Positions 26,512 through 34,977 are shown, counted from the stretch's first letter. The stretch: 64,000 nucleotides of DNA from Chryseobacterium arthrosphaerae (GCF_001684965.1 NZ_MAYG01000012.1:372001-436000); one strand, 5' to 3'. Translations and numbers: made by a program. The notes: generated by a model from the sequence alone, not told the origin.

Positions 26512-27087
26512 ATGAAAAAAACCTGTTTACTCTTTGTATTGCTTCTGAGTATATCTTTTTATTCTCAGACCAAATTAATCGCTTTTAAAAGTCACAGTGG
26601 TGCTTCTTCCCATTTTGCAAATGCGGTTTCCGAAGATCTCTTTACAACAAATCTTTCGAATCTTGGAGCGATTCCTCAAAAGTTTGTAAAAGATGCCAAA
26701 CTGGATTCTGTCATCATTCTGAATGATGAAGAAAGTATTCTGGTAACGAGTGCTGCGGATAAAATAATTCTTAAAAATGCCACAAGAGAGTGGGTTCCCG
26801 GAAGAGAAACCGTAAGAAATCATTCCCTTTTTTCTAAAAAGAATATTGATAGTGTAAAGCAGGTTCTGAAAAAACAGTATCATTTTGTGAATGATATGGA
26901 CAGTGTTGTGTTTATTGAGTATGATAAACAAAGTAAGACCTACAAAGAGATCAAACCGGTAAAAGAAAAAAAGGAGAAGGAGAAAAAACAAAAAACACCT
27001 GGTGGATTATTATTGGGCATTTTGCTGATTTCAGGAGTCTCAGGCTTTTACACATGGAAAAAGAATAAAAAAGACCATGGGCAATAG
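26512..27087 (+). CDS. Secreted or membrane-anchored protein of unknown function
   Basis: 191 residues with a signal peptide (MKKTCLLFVLLLSISFYSQ), a mixed alpha/beta domain (20-140), a strongly basic Lys/Glu linker (about 150-163) and a C-terminal transmembrane helix (about 165-180) ending in a basic cytoplasmic tail. The exported domain would be tethered at the inner membrane. No family recognised. It overlaps the next gene by 11 bp, so the two proteins are made together. Confidence 0.65.
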   Translation: MKKTCLLFVLLLSISFYSQTKLIAFKSHSGASSHFANAVSEDLFTTNLSNLGAIPQKFVKDAKLDSVIILNDEESILVTSAADKIILKNATREWVPGRETVRNHSLFSKKNIDSVKQVLKKQYHFVNDMDSVVFIEYDKQSKTYKEIKPVKEKKEKEKKQKTPGGLLLGILLISGVSGFYTWKKNKKDHGQ

Positions 27088-28225
27088 GATTCTGTGCTGC
27101 ATTGCAATCTTTTTCCTTCTTTTTATTCTGTTCTTTCCGCTTGACTTTCTGGGGGATTTTCAGAAGTACATATCCTTATTTTTGTTTGAGGATTTTATAG
27201 GGATACTTACGGATTCTGTATTAAGAAATGATAAAGTAAGAATTGACCTTTCCTCAGACAGTATTTCTATGTTTATCTTAACCGGGTTGCTGGCTGTAGC
27301 TTCCCTGATTTTTTCTTTTCTGATCAGTAAAAAATATCACAGGGTCGTTCTCTCTTTTTCCAAAGAAGCTGTTTCTTTATATCTTATTGTGGTATTGGTA
27401 AAATATGGCCTGGATAAAATAGTCAAAGCTCAGTTTTATCTGCCCGAACCTAATATTCTTTATTCCCGCTTTGGAAATCTGGATAGAGACATCCTGTTTT
27501 GGAGTACGATGGGGACCTCACATTTTTATTCGGTTTTTACCGGAACACTGGAACTTTGTACCGCTGTATTGATCTTTTTTCACAGAACCCGGGTGCTAGG
27601 GCTTTTGATTTCCCTGGGGATTTTCCTGAATATTTTGGGAATTAATCTCGGTTTTGATATTTCCGTGAAGCTGTTTTCTCTCATACTGCTTGTCATGGCT
27701 GTTTTTGCTTTAAAAGATGACTGGAAACCTTTGTACCGGTTTTTCGTTTTGAAAAAAGAGACACAGAGAGCAGGAATAGCGGCAGATGACCTGTATAAGC
27801 CATTTATGGTCTGGTTCAAAACAGCTTTTCTGGGGCTTTCACTGGTTATGATCACCTTTCCGTATATAAGTTCAGGGAATTATAATGATGACATGACAGC
27901 GAGGCCTTTTCTTCATGGAGCTTTCAGAAATGAAAACGAAAATTCAGAAATACGGTATATCTTTTTTCATAGGGAGAGTTATCTGATCTTTATGGACCGG
28001 AATGAAAAGATGCGGGACTACCATTATACAGCTGTTTCACCTGGTCATTTACTGCTGGAAGATTATAACGGGGAAAAGATCAGTGCTGAAGTGTTCTATT
28101 CTAAAAAAGACAGTCTGCTGATGCTGAAAACTGGAGAAAATACAATACAGGCCAGGGCATTAAACTGGAAAAAAATGAATGCCTTGAGACGGCTTTTTCA
28201 TGCCAATATAGAAAGTGCCAACTAA
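27077..28225 (+). CDS. Polytopic membrane protein, DoxX-like
   Basis: 382 residues with about seven transmembrane segments and a soluble C-terminal domain (about 275-382). The segment VVLVKYGLDKIVKAQFYLPEP followed by LELCTAVLIFFHRTRVLGLLISLGIFLNI resembles DoxX/HTTM-like proteins, but the match is by pattern only. It overlaps the preceding gene by 11 bp. It converges on tadA with only 2 bp between stop codons. Confidence 0.6.
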   Translation: MGNRILCCIAIFFLLFILFFPLDFLGDFQKYISLFLFEDFIGILTDSVLRNDKVRIDLSSDSISMFILTGLLAVASLIFSFLISKKYHRVVLSFSKEAVSLYLIVVLVKYGLDKIVKAQFYLPEPNILYSRFGNLDRDILFWSTMGTSHFYSVFTGTLELCTAVLIFFHRTRVLGLLISLGIFLNILGINLGFDISVKLFSLILLVMAVFALKDDWKPLYRFFVLKKETQRAGIAADDLYKPFMVWFKTAFLGLSLVMITFPYISSGNYNDDMTARPFLHGAFRNENENSEIRYIFFHRESYLIFMDRNEKMRDYHYTAVSPGHLLLEDYNGEKISAEVFYSKKDSLLMLKTGENTIQARALNWKKMNALRRLFHANIESAN

Positions 28226-28227
28226 AG

Positions 28228-28659
28228 TTATCTTTTACTTTTAAAGAAATCCCTGACGATAGAAGAACACTCATTTTCCATAATTCCGGTTACAATTTCT
28301 GTTTTCGGATGCAGGGAAAGGTGTTTGTTGATAAATCCTCTCTGTTCATCTCTTGCCCCAATCACCACTTTTGAAATCTGAGCCCATGACAATGCTCCGG
28401 AACACATGACGCAAGGTTCTATCGTAACATACAGGGTGCAGTCTCTCAGGTATTTACCTCCAAGGAAGTTGGCGGCAGAGGTGATAGCCTGCATTTCTGC
28501 ATGGGCCGTCACATCATTTAACGTTTCTGTAAGGTTATGCGCTCTTGCAATAATACGATTGTTGGAAACCACAATACATCCGATGGGAACCTCATCCTTT
28601 TCCAGGGCGGCTTCTGCTTCCTGCAGGGCCATTTTCATATAATATTCGTCAGTAAACAT
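28228..28659 (-). CDS. tadA: tRNA(Arg) adenosine-34 deaminase
   Basis: 143-residue zinc-dependent deaminase converting wobble A34 to inosine in tRNA(Arg). The catalytic HAEMQAI (His ligand and proton-shuttling Glu) and PCVMCSGAL (two Cys ligands) are intact, and the N-terminal YMKMALQEAEAALEKDEVPIGCIVV matches TadA. A nucleoside deaminase of related specificity is the alternative, but length and motif context favour TadA. Confidence 0.9.
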   Translation of the reverse strand: MFTDEYYMKMALQEAEAALEKDEVPIGCIVVSNNRIIARAHNLTETLNDVTAHAEMQAITSAANFLGGKYLRDCTLYVTIEPCVMCSGALSWAQISKVVIGARDEQRGFINKHLSLHPKTEIVTGIMENECSSIVRDFFKSKR

Positions 28660-28697
28660 GAATTGAAATTAATAAAAAGAAGAAAAAATAAAAATTT

Positions 28698-29315
28698 TTA
28701 TTTCGTCATTGTTAACGTTAATGGGAGCTTAAAGCGGTATATGGTGGGATCACCTTTGAAGGTTGCCGGAGAAAATTTTTCAGCAAGAGAGTAGAGGGCA
28801 ATTTCCGCCTGCCTGTTGAAGGTGAAATTGTCTCCCTGGGCATGAACATTGCTGATGCTCCCGTCTTTTTCCACAATAAAGGCTACATCTGTCTTTACTG
28901 TTTTCTCTTCAGAATACACGCCGTCTACGTATAAAAGATCAGCCACTTCCTGTCTTAAAGAATTAAGCCCGCCGGGGTAATCCGCAACCTTTTCTACCTG
29001 GAAAGACTTTTCAGCAAAAGGTTCCTGGGCAAGTTTGATTTTCTGGAGATCTTCAAGATTCCTTACCCTCAGCAAAGCGCCAATAAGTGCGGTGTTTTCA
29101 ATACTGTCCATCTTTTTCATGAAAAAAAGAAAATCTCCTTTTATAGCAGCTTTTTTAAAGGTATTGGATTCTGCATCAAACTTTTTCTTAAACTCCTTGT
29201 TCAGCATGCTTCTGTGCTGATTATAATAGTTTTTCACAAGCCTGAATTCTTCTTTCTGCTGTGACAGGAAAAAGGAGGAAATAAAACAGCTGAGACAAAT
29301 AAATAAAGTTCTCAA
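28698..29315 (-). CDS. TonB C-terminal-domain protein, secreted
   Basis: 205 residues. The N-terminal signal MRTLFICLSCFISSFFLSQQ starts at a TTG; no ATG preserves the signal peptide, so TTG is accepted. The C-terminal 85 residues (ADLLYVDGVYSEEKTVKTDVAFIVEKDGSISNV...NRQAEIALYSLAEKFSPATFKGDPTIYRFKLPLTL) follow the TonB-C pattern seen in many Bacteroidota periplasmic proteins. It lacks the N-terminal transmembrane helix and proline-rich spacer of true TonB, so an energy-transducing role is doubtful. Confidence 0.75.
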   Translation of the reverse strand: MRTLFICLSCFISSFFLSQQKEEFRLVKNYYNQHRSMLNKEFKKKFDAESNTFKKAAIKGDFLFFMKKMDSIENTALIGALLRVRNLEDLQKIKLAQEPFAEKSFQVEKVADYPGGLNSLRQEVADLLYVDGVYSEEKTVKTDVAFIVEKDGSISNVHAQGDNFTFNRQAEIALYSLAEKFSPATFKGDPTIYRFKLPLTLTMTK

Positions 29316-29370
29316 TAAGGGTATATTTATGTAAATATAACCAAAAAATATGAGATTAAGTATTTATTGC

Positions 29371-30291
29371 TTAGCTCTCAAGATAACGGTTCAGAGATTC
29401 CTGAAGATGGTTTCGGATGTCATCAACTAAGCATTTCGGTTCAAGAACGGTAACTTCCTTTCCATACGAAAGAATTTCCTGCATAAAGTCGTAGGTAGGG
29501 TGGAGGAAGAACTCAAAATAGATCTCCTCAGGAGTTTCCTTAGTCTCTTTCTGTGACTGGTGTAAAGGAAAACTTCTGATGTATTCTCCCTGATGGCGGC
29601 TGCATTTCAGAATAATTTTTTCCGGCTTCTGCTCGGTCAGGTTCATCACTCCGAATGCATTTTTAAAATGCTCCCTGAAGTTGTATTTATATTTTTCCCT
29701 GAACTGATTCTTTGCTACGTCCAGATAATTGATCCTGTCAAGACCAAACGATTTTAAAATTTTATCTTTGGTATCTATGGCGATGAGGTACCAGCGGTCT
29801 TTGGATTCTTTCAGTGCCAAAGGATGTACCTTTCTGGAAGTCATCAGCTTGTTTTTATAATTGTAATGCTCGAAAGTCACGACCCTTTTATTACGGATGG
29901 CAAAGAAAAGATCATAAAAATGCTCTACTCCGGTTGGCTTTCTGCTCTCAAAAAAGATAAAGTCCGAAAAATCAGGGTGAAGATTCAGGGCGTTACTTAC
30001 CTGGAAAGATTCCAGTAATTTCTGGTTGTATTCATCCACTTCCATGATCGGACGGCTGTCTATATAATACCTGTTGTCTCCTTTTTTCTTATTGTGAATA
30101 GAAAGGTTGAAAAGATCTGAAATCTCACGGATATCCCTCTGAAGGGTACGGATAGAGTAGCTTTTGATCTCCGCATCCTGGAATTCAAAAGAATTCAGAA
30201 GGTAGTGCTCCAGCTGAGAATAGGTAGCGGGAGAACTTTCTAATCTTTTGATGATTAAGGCATACCGGGTAAGATAAAAATCTTTCTTCAT
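29371..30291 (-). CDS. WYL-domain transcriptional regulator
   Basis: 306 residues. An N-terminal winged helix (about 1-60, with SYSIRTLQRDIREISDLF as the recognition region) is followed by a WYL domain (about 125-205, with KESKDRWYLIAIDTKDKILKSFGLDRI) and a C-terminal WCX extension. WYL regulators sense nucleic acids or other ligands; relatives control DNA-damage genes (PafBC, DriD) and anti-phage systems (BrxR, CapW). Its own promoter carries the repeated CGACA-N5-TGTCG box, which also precedes neighbouring genes, so it is the prime candidate for the regulator of that set. That link is inference. Confidence 0.9.
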   Translation of the reverse strand: MKKDFYLTRYALIIKRLESSPATYSQLEHYLLNSFEFQDAEIKSYSIRTLQRDIREISDLFNLSIHNKKKGDNRYYIDSRPIMEVDEYNQKLLESFQVSNALNLHPDFSDFIFFESRKPTGVEHFYDLFFAIRNKRVVTFEHYNYKNKLMTSRKVHPLALKESKDRWYLIAIDTKDKILKSFGLDRINYLDVAKNQFREKYKYNFREHFKNAFGVMNLTEQKPEKIILKCSRHQGEYIRSFPLHQSQKETKETPEEIYFEFFLHPTYDFMQEILSYGKEVTVLEPKCLVDDIRNHLQESLNRYLES

Positions 30292-30367
30292 TTGAATATA
30301 TTTATGTTATTAATTTGCGGCGTTCCATAGTCTGAACCCCTGCTTTTCATAGTAAAGTTTTGTAACA

Positions 30368-30401
30368 CAAATATATGCCCTTAATGCGACAAAACGTGTC
30401 G
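30368..30401 (-). promoter_or_regulatory. Repeated promoter box, site A (WYL gene)
   Basis: Read on the minus strand: inverted repeat CGACA-CGTTT-TGTCG (30387-30401), 11-bp spacer, then TATATTTG (30375-30368). The predicted start lies about 70 bp upstream of the WYL ATG. Confidence 0.7.
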
Positions 30402-30539
30402 TATTATATTTTTTGTGATCATAAAACGTTTCGGTGAAGACATCAAATTAAAAGGATGGCACAGGACGGTCTTTTTTATCCCGGTTATTTACATTCGTTC
30501 AAATAAATTGATTCACATTAATTTATTATAGAGCGATAC

Positions 30540-31028
30540 TTAAATGCTAAGATTGTTTTCAGAGAGATAAACAAGTTGCTCAATCATATCCTGTAATGTT
30601 TTAAAAGGTGAAGCCCATATTACTTCCCCTGCATCACTGTCATAATCTTCATGAATAGAAAAAAGCCAGGGCTGGGGATTGTCTCCGCTGTCAAGATAAA
30701 TGAAAGTTCCGCACTGACCTTCAAAAGTATCCATGATGGCTATTGGTCTGCTAATATCCACGTTTCTCTTCTGTAATGCCTGTTTGTATTTTACAACAAG
30801 TTTTCCTGCATTGTTTCCTGAATCAATGAGTGAAATACTACTGAATACACCGCCGATACTGAGAAACTCTCTGTAAGCCTTAGGAAATGAAATGCCATTA
30901 TTCATAGCCTGTTCCAGTGGTATGATCTCTGCTTCACTTAGACCGACAGGAGGGCCAAAGGCAGATCTTCTTTTTCCTTTGCCTTCTTTTTTGTAGTGTT
31001 CATATGTTTTTAAGTATACAATATCCAT
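30540..31028 (-). CDS. SMI1/KNR4 (SUKH) family protein
   Basis: 162 residues with the SUKH core: GLSEAEIIPLEQAMNNGISFPKAYREFLSIGGVFSSI at about 28-65 and a later aspartate-rich WLFSIHEDYDSDAGEVIWASPFKTLQDMIEQLV. SUKH proteins often act as immunity proteins against contact-dependent or secreted toxins. It follows a lipoprotein gene by 22 bp on the same strand. No toxin gene is beside it, so it may be an orphan immunity gene or have another role. Confidence 0.82.
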   Translation of the reverse strand: MDIVYLKTYEHYKKEGKGKRRSAFGPPVGLSEAEIIPLEQAMNNGISFPKAYREFLSIGGVFSSISLIDSGNNAGKLVVKYKQALQKRNVDISRPIAIMDTFEGQCGTFIYLDSGDNPQPWLFSIHEDYDSDAGEVIWASPFKTLQDMIEQLVYLSENNLSI

Positions 31029-31050
31029 AGGGTCTATAAAGCCAGGTTAT

Positions 31051-31653
31051 TTATTTTATTTCGTATACGGTCATTTTTCCATATTCCAGATCTTCCCGGT
31101 CATTATAAGCTTCGTTGAATATAAAGAGTTCAGGAATCTGATCATTGTTAATATCCATACTATTGAAGGTGATCCAGTCCATAGATTCAAAATGACGAAC
31201 AGGTAACCTGAGTTCACGATATCCTTTTTTGTACAAAAAATAATCTTTCCCTTTTTTTCTGATCTGATAATCTTTTGTATCCCGGTTAACCGTTTTATCG
31301 GAATAATTATTAAAATCCAGTTTCATCAATTCGGATTGAAATTTATAAGTCCTGAATATCTTCGCTGAATCATTTCCCTTGATTAAAGGAAGAATGGATT
31401 TATGATCTTTCATAAGAATACCGTTTTTCCAGACTTTAAAATCACGGCCATCAGGGTAAAGACAGAATAAGCTGTCATTGGTATATACCTTTGTATGATC
31501 ATCATAGGTTTCTTCTGAAAAAATCCTGTTAATTGTCAGTGGTTTAAGTGTTTCCGTAACGTTCTCTTTCTGGCAGGAATAAAGAGTGAAAATAATAATA
31601 AATAAAGGGAAATTATTCAATTTCAGAAGAGGATATTCTTTTAATATCAACAT
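31051..31653 (-). CDS. Lipoprotein of unknown function with a DxNxD-type acidic loop
   Basis: About 200 residues from the ATG giving MLILKEYPLLK; an ATG at 31683 is the alternative start. The lipobox ends ...FTLYSC with hydrophobic FPLFIIIFTL before it. The C-terminus contains MDINNDQIPELFIFNE, an FG-GAP/dockerin-like calcium loop pattern. It lies 22 bp upstream of the SMI1/KNR4 gene, so the two are likely one operon. A TATATTTG element is at 31702-31709. No family recognised. Confidence 0.6.
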   Translation of the reverse strand: MLILKEYPLLKLNNFPLFIIIFTLYSCQKENVTETLKPLTINRIFSEETYDDHTKVYTNDSLFCLYPDGRDFKVWKNGILMKDHKSILPLIKGNDSAKIFRTYKFQSELMKLDFNNYSDKTVNRDTKDYQIRKKGKDYFLYKKGYRELRLPVRHFESMDWITFNSMDINNDQIPELFIFNEAYNDREDLEYGKMTVYEIK

Positions 31654-31701
31654 CTTTAGTGAGTTTAGAAAAACTATTGTCATGGCCACGTTTATATAAA
31701 A

Positions 31702-31738
31702 CAAATATAATATAAGCCATAGAATTTCTGTGGCTTAT
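31702..31738 (-). terminator. Terminator of the LRR gene overlapping the next promoter
   Basis: 11-bp stem with one G-U pair (31712-31722 with 31728-31738, loop AATTT) downstream of the LRR gene. The following minus-strand tail contains TATATTTG (31709-31702), a likely -7 element for the lipoprotein gene. Confidence 0.65.
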
Positions 31739-31812
31739 CGATGATTAATCAAAATATTCTTTCCTTTTCTATTCACCAGGTCCTTTGGCTATGAGGAGCT
31801 GTTTTATTTTAT

Positions 31813-33171
31813 TTAGCCTAACAGATATCCTCCAATAACTTCTACATGGGAATCAAAAGAGGAACTCATATATCCTGTTGAATCACTTAAAGTGACAGTA
31901 GAGAGTTGATTACCGGTAAAGGCATATTGATTGATGAAATTAACACTCTCAGGAATGCTTACTGATGTCAGCTGGTTGTTTCTGAAAGCATTATCACTGA
32001 TGGCTGTTACTTTTTTAGGAATTTCTACAGAAGTCAGGAGATTATCTGCAAAAACAGAATCATTAATAATGGTAATATAATCCGGAATGCTTACCGATGT
32101 TAATCTGTTGTTTTGAAATGCATAAGCCTGAATACTGACAAGATCCCTGGGAAGTTCTACCGATATTAACCGGTTATTCTGAAAAGCGGCATAATCAATA
32201 TTGGTAACCTTTTCCGGAATGCTTACAGACTCCAGCTGATTGTCTGCAAAAACAAGACGTTCAATATTGGTCATGCTGTAGGAAATATTTACAGACATTA
32301 ATTTATTATTCCGGAATGCACTATCTCCGATTCTCGTTACCTTTTCAGGAATATTTACAGAAGTCAGAAGATTATTTTCAAAAACAGATGCTTCAATAGC
32401 TGAAACATGATCCGGAATACTTACAGATTCCAACCGGTTATTCTGGAATGCACTTGTTCCGATAGTTTTTACATTGTCAGGAATATGGATTGATCGTAAC
32501 TGATTGTTTTGAAATGCGTATTCTCCAATACCGGTTACACTGGCGGGAATATCTATGTCTGTTAACAGGTTCCCCTGAAAAGTACTTTTTTCAATCTCCG
32601 TAATATGCTCCGGGAGTTTTACCGAAGTCAGCTTATTGAATGCAAAAGCTGCCGTCCCAATACGGGTAATATTCTGAGGAATCTCCACTGAGGCCAGTTG
32701 ATTATTCTGAAAAACAGATGCCTTAATCTCAGTCATTTTTTCAGGGATGTTTACGGATCTCAGCTTATTACTCAGAAAAGCAATTTGCCCGATGCTGGTA
32801 ATGCTGTTCGGAAGCTCTACAGACTCTAATAAGTTATTCTGAAAAGCTGCTGTTCCAATGTCTGTGACACCATCAGGAATCGATAATTCTGATATAGACA
32901 TACCCGTAGCAAAGCTATCCGGAATAGTTACAGTACCCGGTTTTAGAATCATCTTTTTACTTAAGTATGATTGTAAGGATGCTGTGCCTTCTTCATCTGT
33001 TTCTGCATAAATATAATTGGGATTGGGTAACCCGTTTTCCAAACCGGCAATTTTAGCCATGTCTATTTTTTCATTTTTATGCCAGTATGAATCCTGCCAT
33101 TCCCAGAAATCCTCCTGTTTTGGTTTGTCTCCCCTTTCGAAAAGGAGCTTTAGTTCTTCTTTTGTTTTCAT
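31813..33171 (-). CDS. LRR_5/BspA-like leucine-rich repeat protein
   Basis: 452 residues without signal peptide. An N-terminal 50-residue region (KTKEELKLLFERGDKPKQEDFWEWQDSYWHKNEKI) resembles the head of Bacteroidota phage-tail or fibre-type proteins; this resemblance is from memory. From about residue 95, fifteen uniform 22-residue repeats follow (consensus VxIPxxVTxIGxxAFQNNxLxS), the LRR_5 fold, closed by a divergent cap. BspA-like repeats bind surfaces and proteins. Promoter site B, a weaker copy of the shared box, lies about 200 bp upstream. The lack of a Sec signal is odd for a surface protein and suits export by another route. Confidence 0.85.
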   Translation of the reverse strand: MKTKEELKLLFERGDKPKQEDFWEWQDSYWHKNEKIDMAKIAGLENGLPNPNYIYAETDEEGTASLQSYLSKKMILKPGTVTIPDSFATGMSISELSIPDGVTDIGTAAFQNNLLESVELPNSITSIGQIAFLSNKLRSVNIPEKMTEIKASVFQNNQLASVEIPQNITRIGTAAFAFNKLTSVKLPEHITEIEKSTFQGNLLTDIDIPASVTGIGEYAFQNNQLRSIHIPDNVKTIGTSAFQNNRLESVSIPDHVSAIEASVFENNLLTSVNIPEKVTRIGDSAFRNNKLMSVNISYSMTNIERLVFADNQLESVSIPEKVTNIDYAAFQNNRLISVELPRDLVSIQAYAFQNNRLTSVSIPDYITIINDSVFADNLLTSVEIPKKVTAISDNAFRNNQLTSVSIPESVNFINQYAFTGNQLSTVTLSDSTGYMSSSFDSHVEVIGGYLLG

Positions 33172-33372
33172 AAATGTGTAATTGGGTTAATGAATAAAAA
33201 GCTTTTATAAGGCAGCTTCTTTACTCTTGGTTTAAAATGGTTATTAGTTTTTAGTGATTCCCGTTTGTTTTTTTAAACACAGTTCCGGCTGTCCAACATT
33301 TTGTGAATGGTGAATTCAAAGGAATTGAGAAATGTTAAATGAGATTACTGTATGTATATTATAATTGGGTTG

Positions 33373-33406
33373 CAAAAGTAATATTGGACAGCATCAGAAC
33401 TTTTTG
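33373..33406 (-). promoter_or_regulatory. Repeated promoter box, site B (LRR gene), degenerate
   Basis: Minus strand: AGTTC-TGATG (33401-33392), 11-bp spacer, TACTTTTG (33380-33373). The distal half-site is lost, but the AAGTTCTG core and the exact 11-bp spacing match sites C and D. Confidence 0.45.
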
Positions 33407-33425
33407 TGTTTATAGTTTTATGTTA

Positions 33426-33656
33426 TCATACATCTTTTTCAAGAATGTCATCCTCAAAATCTTCTCTGAAGAAGTTTTCAATGTCATTGAGATAGTTTTC
33501 ATAGTCCATCTCAGCATTTTCAATGTCGCTCCATTCTATAGTATAGAGTTCTTCACCGGAGATCGTATCTGTATTGTGATCAGACAGTTCTCTGCTTTGT
33601 TGATTCTGTTTTGAACATATTTCAGGCTGTTCAGCACAGGAGAATGTTGAATTCAA
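33426..33656 (-). CDS. Small acidic protein, 76 aa, unknown
   Basis: 76 residues, rich in Asp/Glu and Asn, with two cysteines near the N-terminus (FSCAEQPEIC) and a very acidic C-terminus. The overlapping plus-strand frame is hydrophobic and looks like the antisense shadow of this protein. A strong copy of the shared box with TACTTTTG (site C) lies 49 bp upstream in the right orientation, which argues the gene is real. No family recognised; a DNA-mimic or inhibitor role is speculation. Confidence 0.5.
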   Translation of the reverse strand: MNSTFSCAEQPEICSKQNQQSRELSDHNTDTISGEELYTIEWSDIENAEMDYENYLNDIENFFREDFEDDILEKDV

Positions 33657-33704
33657 TAGGTTTAAAAGTTTTATTGATTAGTATTCTGTGTCTTTTTGAT
33701 ATTC

Positions 33705-33738
33705 CAAAAGTAGGAGCGTGAAACGACAGAACTTGACG
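33705..33738 (-). promoter_or_regulatory. Repeated promoter box, site C (small acidic gene)
   Basis: Minus strand: CGTCA-AGTTC-TGTCG (33738-33724), 11-bp spacer, TACTTTTG (33712-33705). Confidence 0.65.
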
Positions 33739-33768
33739 TGTTAAAAAAATATTTTTATTTTTTTTTCA

Positions 33769-33819
33769 ATATAAGCTTTTAAGCTTATGTAAAGCTTTTA
33801 TAAGGTAAAAAGCTTATAT
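33769..33819. repeat. Inverted repeat spanning the 3' end of the patatin gene
   Basis: 12-bp arms ATATAAGCTTTT (33769-33780) and AAAAGCTTATAT (33808-33819); the right arm includes the patatin stop codon. It probably folds at the mRNA 3' end, though the minus-strand tail is A-rich rather than T-rich. A related AAGCTTTTATAAGG string recurs near 33199. Confidence 0.5.
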
Positions 33820-34851
33820 CTTGTTTTTGATGAGCTTCTGAACAATCTGGTTCAATGTTTCTCTGTTATCATCAATATAGCTCAGCCCGGCCTGGATCAG
33901 GTTTTCAATATTAGAGCGTCTTACGTTATCCATTGCAGGAGATGCATTTTTCAATGATGGATTCAGGCGGTAATAGTTTTTCTGATTTCTTAACCCCAGC
34001 GTCTGGAACATCTGGCAAAGCTGATAATCTACAGTTTCTGCATTGGCAGACATCAGGATATCAATAATAGGATTTACCCAGCCTATTTTTCCTGCTTTTT
34101 CCAGTTTTCTGAAAGCATAGGGTCTGGCTTCAACACCTGTTCCTATAGAAACAATGATCATATCATTTACTCCGGGATGATTGGCTTTCTGATGGTTTTT
34201 CAGAACCTCTGCAAAAGGGATCTTCCGGGCTTCTGCATAAGCGCAGAGGGCTGGGTTATTGGCAAACATTCCGCCGTCAATCAGGCTGAAGATCTGTCCG
34301 TACATCGATTTGATCTGTACCGGGCTGAAATAGGTAGGGGCCGCAGACGTTGCCCTGCAGACGTCTTTTACATAAAAATTATCAGTGCTGAGATGGGCTT
34401 CCCAGGAATTGAAAAGTTTTGCTCTCCGGTTTTCTATATCATAACTGGTTATTAAACATGGTTTTATCAGTTCTTTTAGTTCTAAATTCCCAAAAAAGTC
34501 ATTTAAATTTTTTCGAAGAGCCTCCTGGGAAATTCTTTCATTCAATAATCCAAACGGATTCACCAGTTTTTCCCAGAAGGAAACCTGGAAAATATCGCCG
34601 CCCTTTTCAGCATAGAGTTCCAGCCCTTTCTGGATAGAATACTTTGCTTTTCGGGCTTCATCAGGGCATAGAATAATAGATGCAATCAGACCTCCTGTGC
34701 TGCTGCCTGCCACCAGATCAAAATAATCTCCGAGTTTGGCAGTCGGCTTGTCATGATACTGAAGCTGTTCTTCTATGTAGCGTAGAATAATGCAGGTAAT
34801 AATCCCTCTTATTCCACCCCCGTCCAAAGAAAGAATGGTTGTTTTTTTCAT
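33814..34851 (-). CDS. Patatin-like phospholipase
   Basis: 345 residues, cytoplasmic (no signal). The oxyanion motif DGGGIRGI at 10-17, the nucleophile Ser in GSSTGGLIAS near 51, and the dyad Asp in DGGMFANNPA near 193 are all intact, so an active lipid acyl hydrolase is expected. Patatins of this type include CBASS effectors (CapV) that degrade the membrane, but no cyclase or adjacent CBASS gene is seen. It has its own promoter with the shared box (site D), which ties it to the WYL, LRR and M15 genes. Confidence 0.9.
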   Translation of the reverse strand: MKKTTILSLDGGGIRGIITCIILRYIEEQLQYHDKPTAKLGDYFDLVAGSSTGGLIASIILCPDEARKAKYSIQKGLELYAEKGGDIFQVSFWEKLVNPFGLLNERISQEALRKNLNDFFGNLELKELIKPCLITSYDIENRRAKLFNSWEAHLSTDNFYVKDVCRATSAAPTYFSPVQIKSMYGQIFSLIDGGMFANNPALCAYAEARKIPFAEVLKNHQKANHPGVNDMIIVSIGTGVEARPYAFRKLEKAGKIGWVNPIIDILMSANAETVDYQLCQMFQTLGLRNQKNYYRLNPSLKNASPAMDNVRRSNIENLIQAGLSYIDDNRETLNQIVQKLIKNKI

Positions 34852-34977
34852 GTGATATTTTTACTTTTTTTTAAGAATACCTGACAACTTTAGATAAGTA
34901 AAACCAATAGATTTCCAGGGAAATGGCTATTGGTTTCAGCATATTTTTATAGTTGTTCTGGTACTTTTCTTATAAAC

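Noticed and set aside
31813..33171. CRISPR-like array from the regular 66-bp periodicity
   Set aside because: The period is an in-frame 22-residue protein repeat with degenerate DNA, not identical repeats with unique spacers.
33339..33614. 91-aa hydrophobic plus-strand ORF
   Set aside because: It is antisense to the acidic 76-aa frame, which has a promoter; its Phe/Ile-rich composition is what the antisense of an acidic protein gives.
33814..34851. CBASS system
   Set aside because: A CapV-like patatin is present, but no CD-NTase, Cap2/Cap3 or HORMA/TRIP13 gene lies nearby.
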